The position numbers were made by a program, and so were the translations under genes. From positions 1 through 64,000 of the forward strand of contig CABUXV010000006.1 in the NCBI GenBank assembly GCA_902495595.1: a stretch of 64,000 bases of DNA. The letters run 5' to 3'. Positions within the stretch are counted from its first letter, which is position 1, and the number at the start of each line of letters is the position of its first letter. Source of the DNA: an uncultured Eubacterium sp. (GTDB taxonomy: Bacteria > Bacillota > Clostridia > Peptostreptococcales > Anaerovoracaceae). The notes below the pieces were generated by a model. It was not told where the DNA came from. It was given only the letters and a program-made list of their open reading frames with translations, and made no database searches. This document shows, in pieces, positions 1 to 8,226 of this stretch.

Positions 1-2
1 CA

Positions 3-956
3 ACCTTTTTAAAAGTTTTGGAAGAAAGGGACTTTCCTTTTGAAAACATTTATATGATGGCATCCGCCAAATCGGCAGGCAAAACCCTGACATTCAAAGG
101 AAAAGACTACATAATCGAAGAGCTCACAGAGCATTCTTTTGACAAACCAATCGATATAGCGTTATTTTCAGCCGGCGGCTCGACAAGTGAGAAATTTGCT
201 CCAATTGCCGCTGCTCACGGCGTCACTGTCGTAGACAACAGCAGCCAGTGGAGAATGGATAAAGAAGTCCCTCTTGTAGTTCCCGAAGTAAATCCTGAGG
301 ATATAAAGTGGAACAAAGGAATAATTGCAAACCCTAACTGCTCAACAATACAGGCAATGGTGGCGCTTAAACCTTTACAGAACAAATACGGTATCAAGAG
401 AGTTGTTTATTCAACATATCAAGCAGTTTCAGGTTCCGGAGTAAAAGGCATAAACGATCTTAAAAACGGTCTTGCAGGAAAAGAAGATAACCTGCAGGCT
501 TACGCTCATCCTATTGCAGGAAACTGTCTTCCTCACATAGACGTATTCACAGACAACGGATACACTAAAGAAGAGATGAAAATGATAAACGAAACTCATA
601 AAATCTTAAGAGATGACAATATCAAGGTTACGGCAACTACAGTGCGCGTTCCCGTATTTGATTCCCACAGCGAATCAATAAACATTGAACTTGAAAAACC
701 TTTCGAACTTGAAGACGTAATCGAACTTTTCAAAAATTCACCGGGAATCATAGTACAGGACGATGTTGAAAACAACGTATATCCGCTGGCAAGAGACGCT
801 GCCGGCACAGATGCAGTATATATAGGACGTATCCGAAGAGACTTCTCCGTAGACAACGGTCTTAACATATGGGTTGTTGCAGACAACATCAGAAAGGGCG
901 CTGCAACAAATGCTATACAGATTGCTGAACAGCTTATAAAGGATATGGAAGACTGA
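3..956 (+). CDS. asd: Aspartate-semialdehyde dehydrogenase, 5' end cut by window edge
   Basis: Reduces aspartyl phosphate to aspartate semialdehyde, the branch point to lysine/diaminopimelate, threonine and methionine. The frame is open from base 3, upstream of the TTG at 18, and reads TFLKVLEERDFP, the usual N-terminal ASADH segment after the nucleotide-binding GATG loop. The true start and that loop are therefore outside the window. The catalytic cysteine motif NPNCSTIQ and the substrate-binding segment GSGVKGINDL are present, and the C-terminus is the normal dimerisation region. It ends before a good terminator, so it is the last gene of its transcript. Confidence 0.96.
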   Translation, partial: TFLKVLEERDFPFENIYMMASAKSAGKTLTFKGKDYIIEELTEHSFDKPIDIALFSAGGSTSEKFAPIAAAHGVTVVDNSSQWRMDKEVPLVVPEVNPEDIKWNKGIIANPNCSTIQAMVALKPLQNKYGIKRVVYSTYQAVSGSGVKGINDLKNGLAGKEDNLQAYAHPIAGNCLPHIDVFTDNGYTKEEMKMINETHKILRDDNIKVTATTVRVPVFDSHSESINIELEKPFELEDVIELFKNSPGIIVQDDVENNVYPLARDAAGTDAVYIGRIRRDFSVDNGLNIWVVADNIRKGAATNAIQIAEQLIKDMED

Positions 957-999
957 TAAAACTTTTTTTAATTGAAAAAATTACATTACCATAAAAATT

Positions 1000-1044
1000 A
1001 ATGCCGTAAATACGTATAAAAAATGCGAATTTACGGCATTTTTT
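1000..1044 (+). terminator. Rho-independent terminator after asd
   Basis: A 12-bp perfect inverted repeat (AATGCCGTAAAT, 1000-1011, with ATTTACGGCATT, 1029-1040) is followed by a T run. It lies 44 bases after the asd stop. Confidence 0.9.
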
Positions 1045-1166
1045 AATGACAGATAAAATCACAGCAAATCACAGAAACAAAAATGTGCCCACTTGTAATT
1101 TCCTTTCTTAATTTATATAATAACTTTATATTTAACGTTATTTAAAACATCAAGGAGGTATCCAAC

Positions 1167-2096
1167 ATGGTTATATGGCCCATACTAAGCTCGCTTATAA
1201 TGATATTCATACTTATAGTTCCGGGCTTTTTCTTTAAAAAGAAAAATATACTTACGGAAAATCAAAACGAGGCAATAAACACTCTTGTAGTGAACCTGAC
1301 CTGGCCATGCCTAGTAATAAATGCCATGCAGATGGAATTCAACCTCCAGATATTAAAAGACTGCGGCTATATATTGGTAGTATGCCTGTTAATACTTGCC
1401 ATAATATTTCTAATCAGTTTTCCATTCGCAAAGATTACTAAACTTTCCAATAAAAAGCGTTATCTTACGATATTTATGCTGCTATTTGGCAATACAGGAT
1501 TCATAGGTATACCCGTTATTCAGGCGCTCTACGGTACCGACGCGGTTTTTTATGCCGCTATCGTAGAACTTATTAACGATGTACTTATATTTACAGTAGG
1601 TATAATGCTGATACAGATGTCTGCCGGAGCAAATCTCAAAGTGGGATTTAAACAATTCATAAATCCGGGTCTTATCGGCGTTGTAATAGGACTTTTGCTT
1701 TTCCTTTTCAATATACAGCTTCCGGAAGTTATAGGAGGCTCTATCGAGATGATAGGTTCTGCTACAACTCCCCTTACCATGTTCTGCATAGGGTATCAGG
1801 TAGCCGGATTAAACTTTAAAGAAATCGCCGGAGATATTCAGGTCTATGCTTTATGCTTTGTAAAACTTCTGATAGTTCCTGTTATCACTCTTCTTGCCGT
1901 AAAGCTATGGGCAGGAGATTTCTCCCTTTTGGAAAAAGTGCTCATAATCGGCTTTTCAATGCCTGTAGCTGCGGTATCATCCATATTCAGCCAGCAGTAC
2001 AAAGGAGAAACAGCTTTCGCAACAAAGACAGTCCTTCTTTCCACAGTATTTTCACTTATAACCATTCCTATTTTCGCAATTATTATGGAACTATAA
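1167..2096 (+). CDS. AEC (auxin efflux carrier) family transporter
   Basis: Integral membrane carrier of 309 aa, the usual length for bacterial AEC proteins such as malonate or malate permeases. About ten hydrophobic segments are visible in two five-helix halves, with the conserved N-terminal segment VPGFFFKKKNILTE and the mid-protein FGNTGFIGIPVIQ typical of the family. The substrate cannot be read from sequence; organic acid transport is the commonest role. AAGGAGG at 1152-1158 sits 8 bases before the ATG and fixes the start. It is flanked by terminators on both sides and is probably monocistronic. Confidence 0.88.
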   Translation: MVIWPILSSLIMIFILIVPGFFFKKKNILTENQNEAINTLVVNLTWPCLVINAMQMEFNLQILKDCGYILVVCLLILAIIFLISFPFAKITKLSNKKRYLTIFMLLFGNTGFIGIPVIQALYGTDAVFYAAIVELINDVLIFTVGIMLIQMSAGANLKVGFKQFINPGLIGVVIGLLLFLFNIQLPEVIGGSIEMIGSATTPLTMFCIGYQVAGLNFKEIAGDIQVYALCFVKLLIVPVITLLAVKLWAGDFSLLEKVLIIGFSMPVAAVSSIFSQQYKGETAFATKTVLLSTVFSLITIPIFAIIMEL

Positions 2097-2108
2097 TTTA
2101 AGATTATA

Positions 2109-2146
2109 AAAAACACAGCGTCATAAATCATGTCGCTGTGTTTTTT
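2109..2146. terminator. Bidirectional terminator between convergent genes
   Basis: The arms AACACAGCG and CGCTGTGTT flank a loop of about 13 bases. An A run precedes and a T run follows, so it can serve the AEC gene on the plus strand and the convergent P-type ATPase gene on the minus strand. Confidence 0.85.
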
Positions 2147-2192
2147 ACGGTTTATTAAGATAAGCTGCAGCTATCTTTACATTACCCACCTA

Positions 2193-4895
2193 TTATTTAT
2201 TTGTTCTAAACCCCTTTATTTTAACCATTATCAGTTTACAAAGCTGTATTACAGGTATATTTAAAAACGCAAGTCCGTATACCGTAAGCAGCTGCGGAAT
2301 TCCCAAAGTTTCCACCTTGAATATGTGGTCTACTGACGGAACTGCCAAAGCAAAAGTTATAAGCACCATTCCAACCAAAAATGCACCGATAAGATATTTA
2401 TTGTTCCAAAGCCTTCTTGTAAACACCACCGGTCTGTCCGATTTGCAGTTGAATCCATGAAATAGCCTGCTCGCGCAAAGAGTTCCAAATGCCATTGTGC
2501 TTCCCAGCAATGCGCTTCCCCCTAATTCAGATGCCGTAAACCATCCGTTAAGACCTATAAGAAAAGCTATCAAAGTCATTATACATATGGATACTCCGCC
2601 TATACCTATTCTTCCTAAAAAGTCTTTTGTCAGTATGGATTCATTAGCCGGTCTCGGCTTATCTTTCATTATATCCTTATTGTGAGGCTCAAGACCGAGA
2701 GCTATAGCAGGAAGACTGTCTGTAAGCAGGTTTATAAAAAGCAAGTGAACCGGCGCAAAAGGCACAGGAAGCGCGAATATGGAAGCATACAGCACTGCCA
2801 GTATAGCGCCGAAATTCCCCGAAAGAAGAAACTGTATAGAATACTTAATATTCTTATAAATATTTCTTCCGTTTTCAACAGCTTTAACAATTGTAGCGAA
2901 ATTATCATCTGTGAGAACCATAGATGCAGCATCCTTTGAAACTTCACTTCCCGTAATTCCCATCGCCACACCTATATCGGCCTGTTTAAGTGCAGGCGCA
3001 TCATTTACCCCGTCTCCTGTCATTGCCACTATATTGCCTTTATCCTGCCACGCTCTTACAATTCTTATCTTGTGCTCTGGAGATACCCTGGCATACACCG
3101 ATATGTTCTCAACATAAGATTTAAGTTCTTCATCATCCATTCCATCTATTGATGAACCTTCACACGCCTCAGCTTCATCCTTTAGAATCCCTATTTTTTT
3201 TGCTATTGCAGCTGCCGTAACCTTATGGTCGCCTGTAATCATTACAGGCTTTATTCCTGCTGCAATACATTCTTCAACTGCCGCCATTGATTCTTCTCTA
3301 GGAGGATCCATCATAGAAATAAGACCTAAAAATATCATGTCATTTTCATCACCAATGTCCGGTACAAAATCTTTATCTGTTTCCTTATATGCGAAAGCTA
3401 GTACTCTCAAACCGTTTTTCGAAAAATCCTTATTGCAGCTTTCGATTTCTTTTATATCCTCCTGTGTAATATCTCTCACACCCTCGGAAGTCTGTATAGA
3501 CTTAACCTTATTTATAAGTACATCAACAGCTCCTTTGGTTATCATTATATCCCGTTCTTTTCCTATACCGCCCTCGTCTTTTGAAAAACTGAAAAGTTCA
3601 GCTCTCTCTCCCTTTATATTATGACATGTTGACATTAATTTTCTGTCACTGTCAAAAGGAATTTCTCCTGTTCTTACGCTTGCTTTCCGTTCGCTTTCAT
3701 ATGATATATTCAAATCAAGTCCTACATTTATCAGAGCTGTTTCCGTAGGGTCTCCCATTTCCTTACCCTCTGCTATTGCAGAATCATTGCAGAGCATACT
3801 TGATATCAGCAGCTGTTTTTCTTCATTGTTTTCAATATTTATATCAGAAGCAGCTATTTTCCTGCCGTGAACATAATAATTTTCAACAGTCATCTTGTTT
3901 TGAGTAAGAGTTCCTGTCTTATCTGAACATATTACCGAAACACTTCCCAAACCTTCAACTGCTTGCAGTTTTCTCACTATGGCATGTTCTTTAGCCATCT
4001 TCTGAGTTCCAAAGGAGAGAACTATAGTTACTATTGAACTCAATGCCTCAGGTATTGCGGCTACAGCTAATGCAACCGCAAATAAAAATGCATCGCCCAT
4101 AGGCTGTCCTCTGAAAACACTTATACCGAAAAGTATACCGCAAAATACCAATATAAGTATGGAAAGTTTCTTGCCGAAGTTATCAAGGTTCATCTGAAGC
4201 GGAGTTTTCTTCTCCGATGTGGATTTCAGCAAGGTGGCTATCTTTCCCACTTCAGTTTCCATCCCCACAGAAGTAACGATAAATTCGCCTCTTCCATAAG
4301 TAACAAAACTCCCTGAATACACCATATTTATCCTGTCTCCCAACGGAACAGAACCTTCTATTGCATGCATTTCCTTTTCTACGCCCAGACTTTCTCCCGT
4401 AAGAGCGCTTTCATCTATTTTCATGCCTGCATTTTCTGTTATTCTTCCATCAGCAGGAACAAAATCACCTGCTTCCAGACTTACTATATCTCCCACCGTT
4501 ACCTTCGATGCAGGGATTTTTATAAACTGTCCGTTTCTCAATACTTTGGCCTCAGGCGCAGACATCTTCTTAAGACTGTCAAGAGACTGTTCTGCTTTCA
4601 CGGTCTGCACTGTGCCCAATACCGCATTTATAGTTATAACAATCAATATAACTGCCGTACTTTCAAAATCACCCAGTATGCCCGATATAATCGCAGCTAT
4701 TATAAGAATTATAACGAGAAAATCCTTAAACTGCTCAAAAAAAATCTGTACTACCGACTTCTTCTTACCTTCTGCCAACTCATTAGGTCCGTATTTCTGT
4801 ATATTAGCAGCCGCCTGTTCATCGGTTAAAGGTTCTGTCGTACCATTTACCTCAAGCTTTACCTCTTCTCCCGTCATATTATAAAATTCTTTCAT
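2193..4895 (-). CDS. P-type Ca2+/Mn2+-transporting ATPase (PMR1/LMCA1-like, type IIA)
   Basis: Pumps Ca2+ and probably Mn2+ out of the cell at the cost of ATP. The 900-aa product has the full domain order: N-terminal cation ATPase domain, actuator domain with TGES (166-169), M4 motif IPEAL (281-285), phosphorylation site DKTGTLT (D325), nucleotide-binding domain, hinge TGDGVNDAP and six C-terminal helices. In M6, NLLTDSLPA keeps the site-II Asn and Asp. In M5, SGNFGAI has Ala where SERCA site I has Glu, as in single-site bacterial enzymes. The ATG at 4895 is chosen over an upstream TTG/ATG because AAAGGAA lies 8 bases before it. It is controlled by the upstream manganese riboswitch. Confidence 0.95.
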   Translation of the reverse strand: MKEFYNMTGEEVKLEVNGTTEPLTDEQAAANIQKYGPNELAEGKKKSVVQIFFEQFKDFLVIILIIAAIISGILGDFESTAVILIVITINAVLGTVQTVKAEQSLDSLKKMSAPEAKVLRNGQFIKIPASKVTVGDIVSLEAGDFVPADGRITENAGMKIDESALTGESLGVEKEMHAIEGSVPLGDRINMVYSGSFVTYGRGEFIVTSVGMETEVGKIATLLKSTSEKKTPLQMNLDNFGKKLSILILVFCGILFGISVFRGQPMGDAFLFAVALAVAAIPEALSSIVTIVLSFGTQKMAKEHAIVRKLQAVEGLGSVSVICSDKTGTLTQNKMTVENYYVHGRKIAASDINIENNEEKQLLISSMLCNDSAIAEGKEMGDPTETALINVGLDLNISYESERKASVRTGEIPFDSDRKLMSTCHNIKGERAELFSFSKDEGGIGKERDIMITKGAVDVLINKVKSIQTSEGVRDITQEDIKEIESCNKDFSKNGLRVLAFAYKETDKDFVPDIGDENDMIFLGLISMMDPPREESMAAVEECIAAGIKPVMITGDHKVTAAAIAKKIGILKDEAEACEGSSIDGMDDEELKSYVENISVYARVSPEHKIRIVRAWQDKGNIVAMTGDGVNDAPALKQADIGVAMGITGSEVSKDAASMVLTDDNFATIVKAVENGRNIYKNIKYSIQFLLSGNFGAILAVLYASIFALPVPFAPVHLLFINLLTDSLPAIALGLEPHNKDIMKDKPRPANESILTKDFLGRIGIGGVSICIMTLIAFLIGLNGWFTASELGGSALLGSTMAFGTLCASRLFHGFNCKSDRPVVFTRRLWNNKYLIGAFLVGMVLITFALAVPSVDHIFKVETLGIPQLLTVYGLAFLNIPVIQLCKLIMVKIKGFRTNK

Positions 4896-4971
4896 AACAC
4901 AATTCCTTTCACTTTTTATCATATCCACTTTAACAAGGTTTTTGCACAATTAAGTCTAAAACTTCAAAAAC

Positions 4972-5100
4972 AAAAAAGAGACTTTTACTGCACAAATAAT
5001 GCAGTAAAAGTCTCGCTGTTTCATTACGTACCGGATGAACAATCCATCGCGCTGACGATATCGTAAACGTATTATTATACGCCGGCTACTCCCTTTTACT
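4972..5100 (-). promoter_or_regulatory. yybP-ykoY manganese riboswitch with intrinsic terminator
   Basis: On the minus strand the leader begins AGTAAAAGGGAGTAGCC, contains CGTCAGCGCG and ATCCGGTACG, and closes with GCGAGACTTTTACT. This is the order of conserved elements of the yybP-ykoY (Mn2+) aptamer (5003-5100). The 3' strand of the closing stem is also the 5' arm of a 14-bp terminator hairpin (5001-5014 with 4978-4991) followed by six T residues (4972-4977). Aptamer stem and terminator are therefore mutually exclusive: Mn2+ binding should prevent termination and turn on the ATPase. The family and its role ahead of P-type ATPases are established; this copy is recognised by eye. Confidence 0.93.
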
Positions 5101-5109
5101 ATTATTAGT

Positions 5110-5138
5110 ATAATATATATTTTTTTCTTTCATGTCAA
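5110..5138 (-). promoter_or_regulatory. Sigma-A promoter of the riboswitch-ATPase transcript
   Basis: TTGACA (5133-5138) and TATTAT (5110-5115) are separated by 17 bases on the minus strand, ending just upstream of the aptamer. Confidence 0.75.
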
Positions 5139-5178
5139 TACATTACAGTTAATTGTTTCCGCATTTTTCTTTTATTTT

Positions 5179-6093
5179 TCACTCGCATAACGAGTCTTCT
5201 TCCTTTTTATCGGCTCGCTGCGGAAGCTGTGAAACTATGATTGCCAGAAACATTAAACCGCATCCTATATACTCATGTACAGAAAGGACTTCTTTAAAAA
5301 ATATCCAGCCTGAAAACAGTGCGAATACCGTTTCAAGAGACATTATGAGACAAGCCAGATTGGGATTTGTGGATTTTTGACCAATGGTCTGGAAAGTATA
5401 CCCTATAGCGCATGAAAATACGCTGGCATATATTATAGGTATCAGCGCAGCTTTCAGAGCCTCCCACGTTACACTTTCAAACACTACAGCCGGAATTACA
5501 CACAATAATCCTGCAAAAATGAATTGACCGCATGTAAGTTTAACGGGACTTATTCTTTTAACAAAATAATCTATAGTATGTATATGAAAAGCGCATATGA
5601 ATGAAGCGATAAACATCATTACATCACCGAAACTCATCGAACCGATACCCTCAAAAAGGCAGAGAAGATACATTCCTGCAAGACCTATCACTACACCAAT
5701 CCACAAATTTCTGCTGGTTTTCTTGCCTAATCTCAATCCTATAACAGGAGTTATCAATATATAAAGTGCAGTTATAAACCCGGCTTTTCCCACAGATGTA
5801 TGAGGCAGGCCAAACTGCTGAAGAAGTATTACTACACATACAAGTGCGCCGCAGCAAATCGCTCCTTTAATCGTTTCCTTCTTTCCCGCTTCTTCTTCCT
5901 GATTCTCCAAATTCTTCTTTTTATCCAAAAATAAAATCAGGGGAAGCATTACAATGCCTCCCAATGTACATCTTATAGCAGTAAATGTAAAAGGTCCCAG
6001 ATAATTTAACCCTGCTTTCTGAGCTACTAAAGAAAAGCCCCATACCAATGCGGCCATAAGCAAAAATGCGTTGCCTTTAGCGCTGTGCTTCAT
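5179..6093 (-). CDS. EamA/DMT-family transporter
   Basis: Drug/metabolite transporter superfamily membrane protein of about 304 aa with ten predicted helices in two EamA repeats (first half WGFSLVAQKAG..., second half ending FFKEVLSVHEYIGCGLM). Substrate unknown; relatives export amino acids or metabolites. Two starts are possible. ATG 6108 overlaps the upstream gene by 13 bases and has almost no spacing from AAGGA. ATG 6093 begins two bases after the upstream TGA and gives the usual MKHSAKG start. I prefer 6093, with translational coupling to the Spx/ArsC-like gene upstream. Confidence 0.85.
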   Translation of the reverse strand: MKHSAKGNAFLLMAALVWGFSLVAQKAGLNYLGPFTFTAIRCTLGGIVMLPLILFLDKKKNLENQEEEAGKKETIKGAICCGALVCVVILLQQFGLPHTSVGKAGFITALYILITPVIGLRLGKKTSRNLWIGVVIGLAGMYLLCLFEGIGSMSFGDVMMFIASFICAFHIHTIDYFVKRISPVKLTCGQFIFAGLLCVIPAVVFESVTWEALKAALIPIIYASVFSCAIGYTFQTIGQKSTNPNLACLIMSLETVFALFSGWIFFKEVLSVHEYIGCGLMFLAIIVSQLPQRADKKEEDSLCE

Positions 6094-6095
6094 TT

Positions 6096-6437
6096 TCAGA
6101 ACACCCATTCCTTTTCTTTAAATCCAACTAAAATTTTATCTTTATCTATTAAAATCGGTCTCTTTACCAGCATGCCGTCAGATGACAGAAGCTCCAGCTT
6201 TTCATCATCAGTCATTTCAGGCAGTTTATCCTTAAGTCCAAGCTCACGATATTTCATACCGCTTGTGTTAAAAAACTTTTTAACCGGATAACCGCTTTTT
6301 TCCACCCATTCGGCCAACTCTTCCTTTGTCGGATTATCTTCAACTATATGTCTGTCCTCAAAATCAACTCCGAGGTTTTCTAAATGTTTTTTTGCTCTTT
6401 TACAAGTAGAACATTTAGGATATTCTATAAATAACAT
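6096..6437 (-). CDS. ArsC/Spx-like (Spx/MgsR family) protein
   Basis: A 113-aa thioredoxin-fold protein of the arsenate reductase-like family. It carries the Spx-type CXXC redox pair (C9-S-T-C12) right after the first strand, and the C-terminal motif LVKRPILID. Family members are either transcriptional regulators (Spx) that bind RNA polymerase under disulfide stress or YffB-like proteins of unknown role; the sequence alone does not separate these. The start at 6437 is fixed by AGGAGG at 6445-6450; a longer frame upstream is hydrophobic noise. It forms a two-gene unit with the EamA transporter. Confidence 0.85.
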   Translation of the reverse strand: MLFIEYPKCSTCKRAKKHLENLGVDFEDRHIVEDNPTKEELAEWVEKSGYPVKKFFNTSGMKYRELGLKDKLPEMTDDEKLELLSSDGMLVKRPILIDKDKILVGFKEKEWVF

Positions 6438-6529
6438 TTTACTTCCTCCTTTATAATAAAGCCATTCTAACATAAAATTCCGCCTTTTTAAATATTTGTT
6501 AAATAATAAAAACAAATAAAAAAACACAT

Positions 6530-6560
6530 GAAAAAGCGGTATCATAAAAGATACCGCTTT
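6530..6560 (-). terminator. Terminator after rpmF
   Basis: On the minus strand AAAGCGGTATC pairs with GATACCGCTTT across a 6-base loop, followed by a T-rich stretch. It separates rpmF from the Spx/ArsC-like gene. Confidence 0.85.
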
Positions 6561-6586
6561 GAGTTCATTATTTAAACTATGTTTGC

Positions 6587-6772
6587 CTATGCTTCTGCTG
6601 ATTCCATAACGTCTTTACCATCATAGTAGTTACAGTTAGGACAAACTCTATGAGGAAGCTTTGGCTCGTGGCACTGTGGACAAATTGAAAGTCCCGGCGC
6701 TTTCATCTTCATATTAGGAGCTCTTCTCTTATCTCTTCTAGCTTTTGAAGTTTTTCTCTTAGGTACTGCCAT
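6587..6772 (-). CDS. rpmF: 50S ribosomal protein L32
   Basis: A 61-aa ribosomal protein with the typical start MAVPKRKTSKARRDKRRA. It is the zinc-binding form: CPQC and CPNC pairs are both intact, so it is the C+ paralogue. TAAGGAGG precedes the ATG. In many Firmicutes rpmF follows yceD (DUF177); here no such gene lies between ackA and rpmF, and rpmF has its own promoter. Confidence 0.97.
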   Translation of the reverse strand: MAVPKRKTSKARRDKRRAPNMKMKAPGLSICPQCHEPKLPHRVCPNCNYYDGKDVMESAEA

Positions 6773-6860
6773 GTTTTACACCTCCTTACCGCAATGTGTA
6801 ATATATATGTTCCTGAAAACTCTGAAATCAACTTCGAGTTTTCTTATTCGCAACTTCTAA

Positions 6861-6890
6861 AGTATACCGTTGTCCGGCATTACTTGTCAA
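6861..6890 (-). promoter_or_regulatory. Sigma-A promoter for rpmF
   Basis: TTGACA (6885-6890) and TATACT (6861-6866) are spaced by 18 bases on the minus strand, about 85 bases upstream of the rpmF start codon. Confidence 0.75.
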
Positions 6891-6922
6891 CAGTTATTTT
6901 TATTCTCCGAAACAAAATCGGT

Positions 6923-8131
6923 TTATTCACAGCTGCCTTTTGTAACAATATTAAATGTATCTCTTGCAATCATCAGCTCTTCGTTTGTAGGAACGAGGAT
7001 AACTTTTACCTTTGAGTCATCTCTTGAGATAATCATTTCCTTGCCTCTTACCTTATTTTTGACAACATCAAGCTTGATTCCCAGATTTCCTAAATCATTG
7101 CAGATTATATCTCTCATCGCTATATCATTTTCGCCGACTCCCGCAGTAAATACGATAGCATCTACACCATTCATTTCCGCAATATAAGCTCCTATATAGA
7201 ATCTCACCTTATGAGCAAATACTTTTAATGCCAGCATAGCCCTTTCGTTGCCTTCTTCAGCAGCTCTTTCAATATCTCTGAAATCGCTTGATACGCCTGA
7301 TATACCCAGCACGCCTGACTTCTTGTTTAATATTTCGTTTGCAACACCGGGCTCAAGCTTTTCTTTCTCTCTGATAAATGTAACTATAGCCGGGTCGATA
7401 TCTCCGCTTCTGGTTCCCATTACGAGACCTTCAAGCGGTGTGAATCCCATTGAAGTGTCTATGCATTTACCTCTCTTAATAGCAGATACAGATGCTCCGT
7501 TTCCTAAATGACATGTGATTATCTTAAGGTCGTCAAGATTCACATTCAATATGTCCGATGCTCTTTCTGCAACATACTTATGGCTTGTTCCATGGAATCC
7601 GTATCTTCTTACGCCATATTTTTCATAGTATTCATATGGCAGAGCATATATATATGATTCAGGAGGCATAGTCTGATGAAAAGCTGTATCAAATACGCCA
7701 ACCATAGGAGTATCCGGCATAAGTTCCTGACATGCCGCAATACCTAAAAGATTAGGCGGATTGTGAAGAGGTGCTAAATCTATACATTCTTCAAGGGCCT
7801 TTATAACAGGTTCTTCAATAAGCACTGAATGTGCAAATTTTTCTCCTGCATGAACGACACGGTGACCTACAGCCCCGATTTCACTCATATCTTTGATTAC
7901 GCCATGGTCTTCATCCTGTATAGCCATTAAAACATGTGAAATAGCGTCTTTATGGTCTTCCATCGGCACTATAAGCTGAAATTTTTCACAGTCAGTTTTT
8001 TCATGAGTAATTACAGAGCCTTCCATACCGATTCTTTCAACCAAACCTTTACATAGCAAATACTCGTTTGTCATATCAAGAACCTGATACTTTAAGGAAG
8101 AGCTGCCGCAGTTAATTACTAAAACTTTCAT
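6923..8131 (-). CDS. ackA: Acetate kinase
   Basis: Interconverts acetyl phosphate + ADP and acetate + ATP, the ATP-yielding last step of acetate fermentation. The 402-aa length is normal. The N-terminus VLVINCGSSSLKYQ carries the catalytic Asn; VGHRVVHAGEKF, DTAFHQTMP, the HLGNGAS phosphate loop and GTRSGDIDP are all present. GGAGG precedes the ATG. No phosphotransacetylase gene is adjacent, so acetyl phosphate must come from a pta elsewhere. The window also contains a butyrate kinase of the same superfamily (63.8 kb). Confidence 0.97.
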   Translation of the reverse strand: MKVLVINCGSSSLKYQVLDMTNEYLLCKGLVERIGMEGSVITHEKTDCEKFQLIVPMEDHKDAISHVLMAIQDEDHGVIKDMSEIGAVGHRVVHAGEKFAHSVLIEEPVIKALEECIDLAPLHNPPNLLGIAACQELMPDTPMVGVFDTAFHQTMPPESYIYALPYEYYEKYGVRRYGFHGTSHKYVAERASDILNVNLDDLKIITCHLGNGASVSAIKRGKCIDTSMGFTPLEGLVMGTRSGDIDPAIVTFIREKEKLEPGVANEILNKKSGVLGISGVSSDFRDIERAAEEGNERAMLALKVFAHKVRFYIGAYIAEMNGVDAIVFTAGVGENDIAMRDIICNDLGNLGIKLDVVKNKVRGKEMIISRDDSKVKVILVPTNEELMIARDTFNIVTKGSCE

Positions 8132-8226
8132 TTACGATTCCTCCGTCTTTAAACATCTTTTATTATTTTAATTATTAATATACAACTATAATATTATACC
8201 TCTTAAACCCATTTAATTCAAGGTAT

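Noticed and set aside
2732..4884. Several plus- and minus-strand frames inside the P-type ATPase gene
   Set aside because: They are shadows of a strongly supported gene, with no ribosome sites and no protein-like composition.
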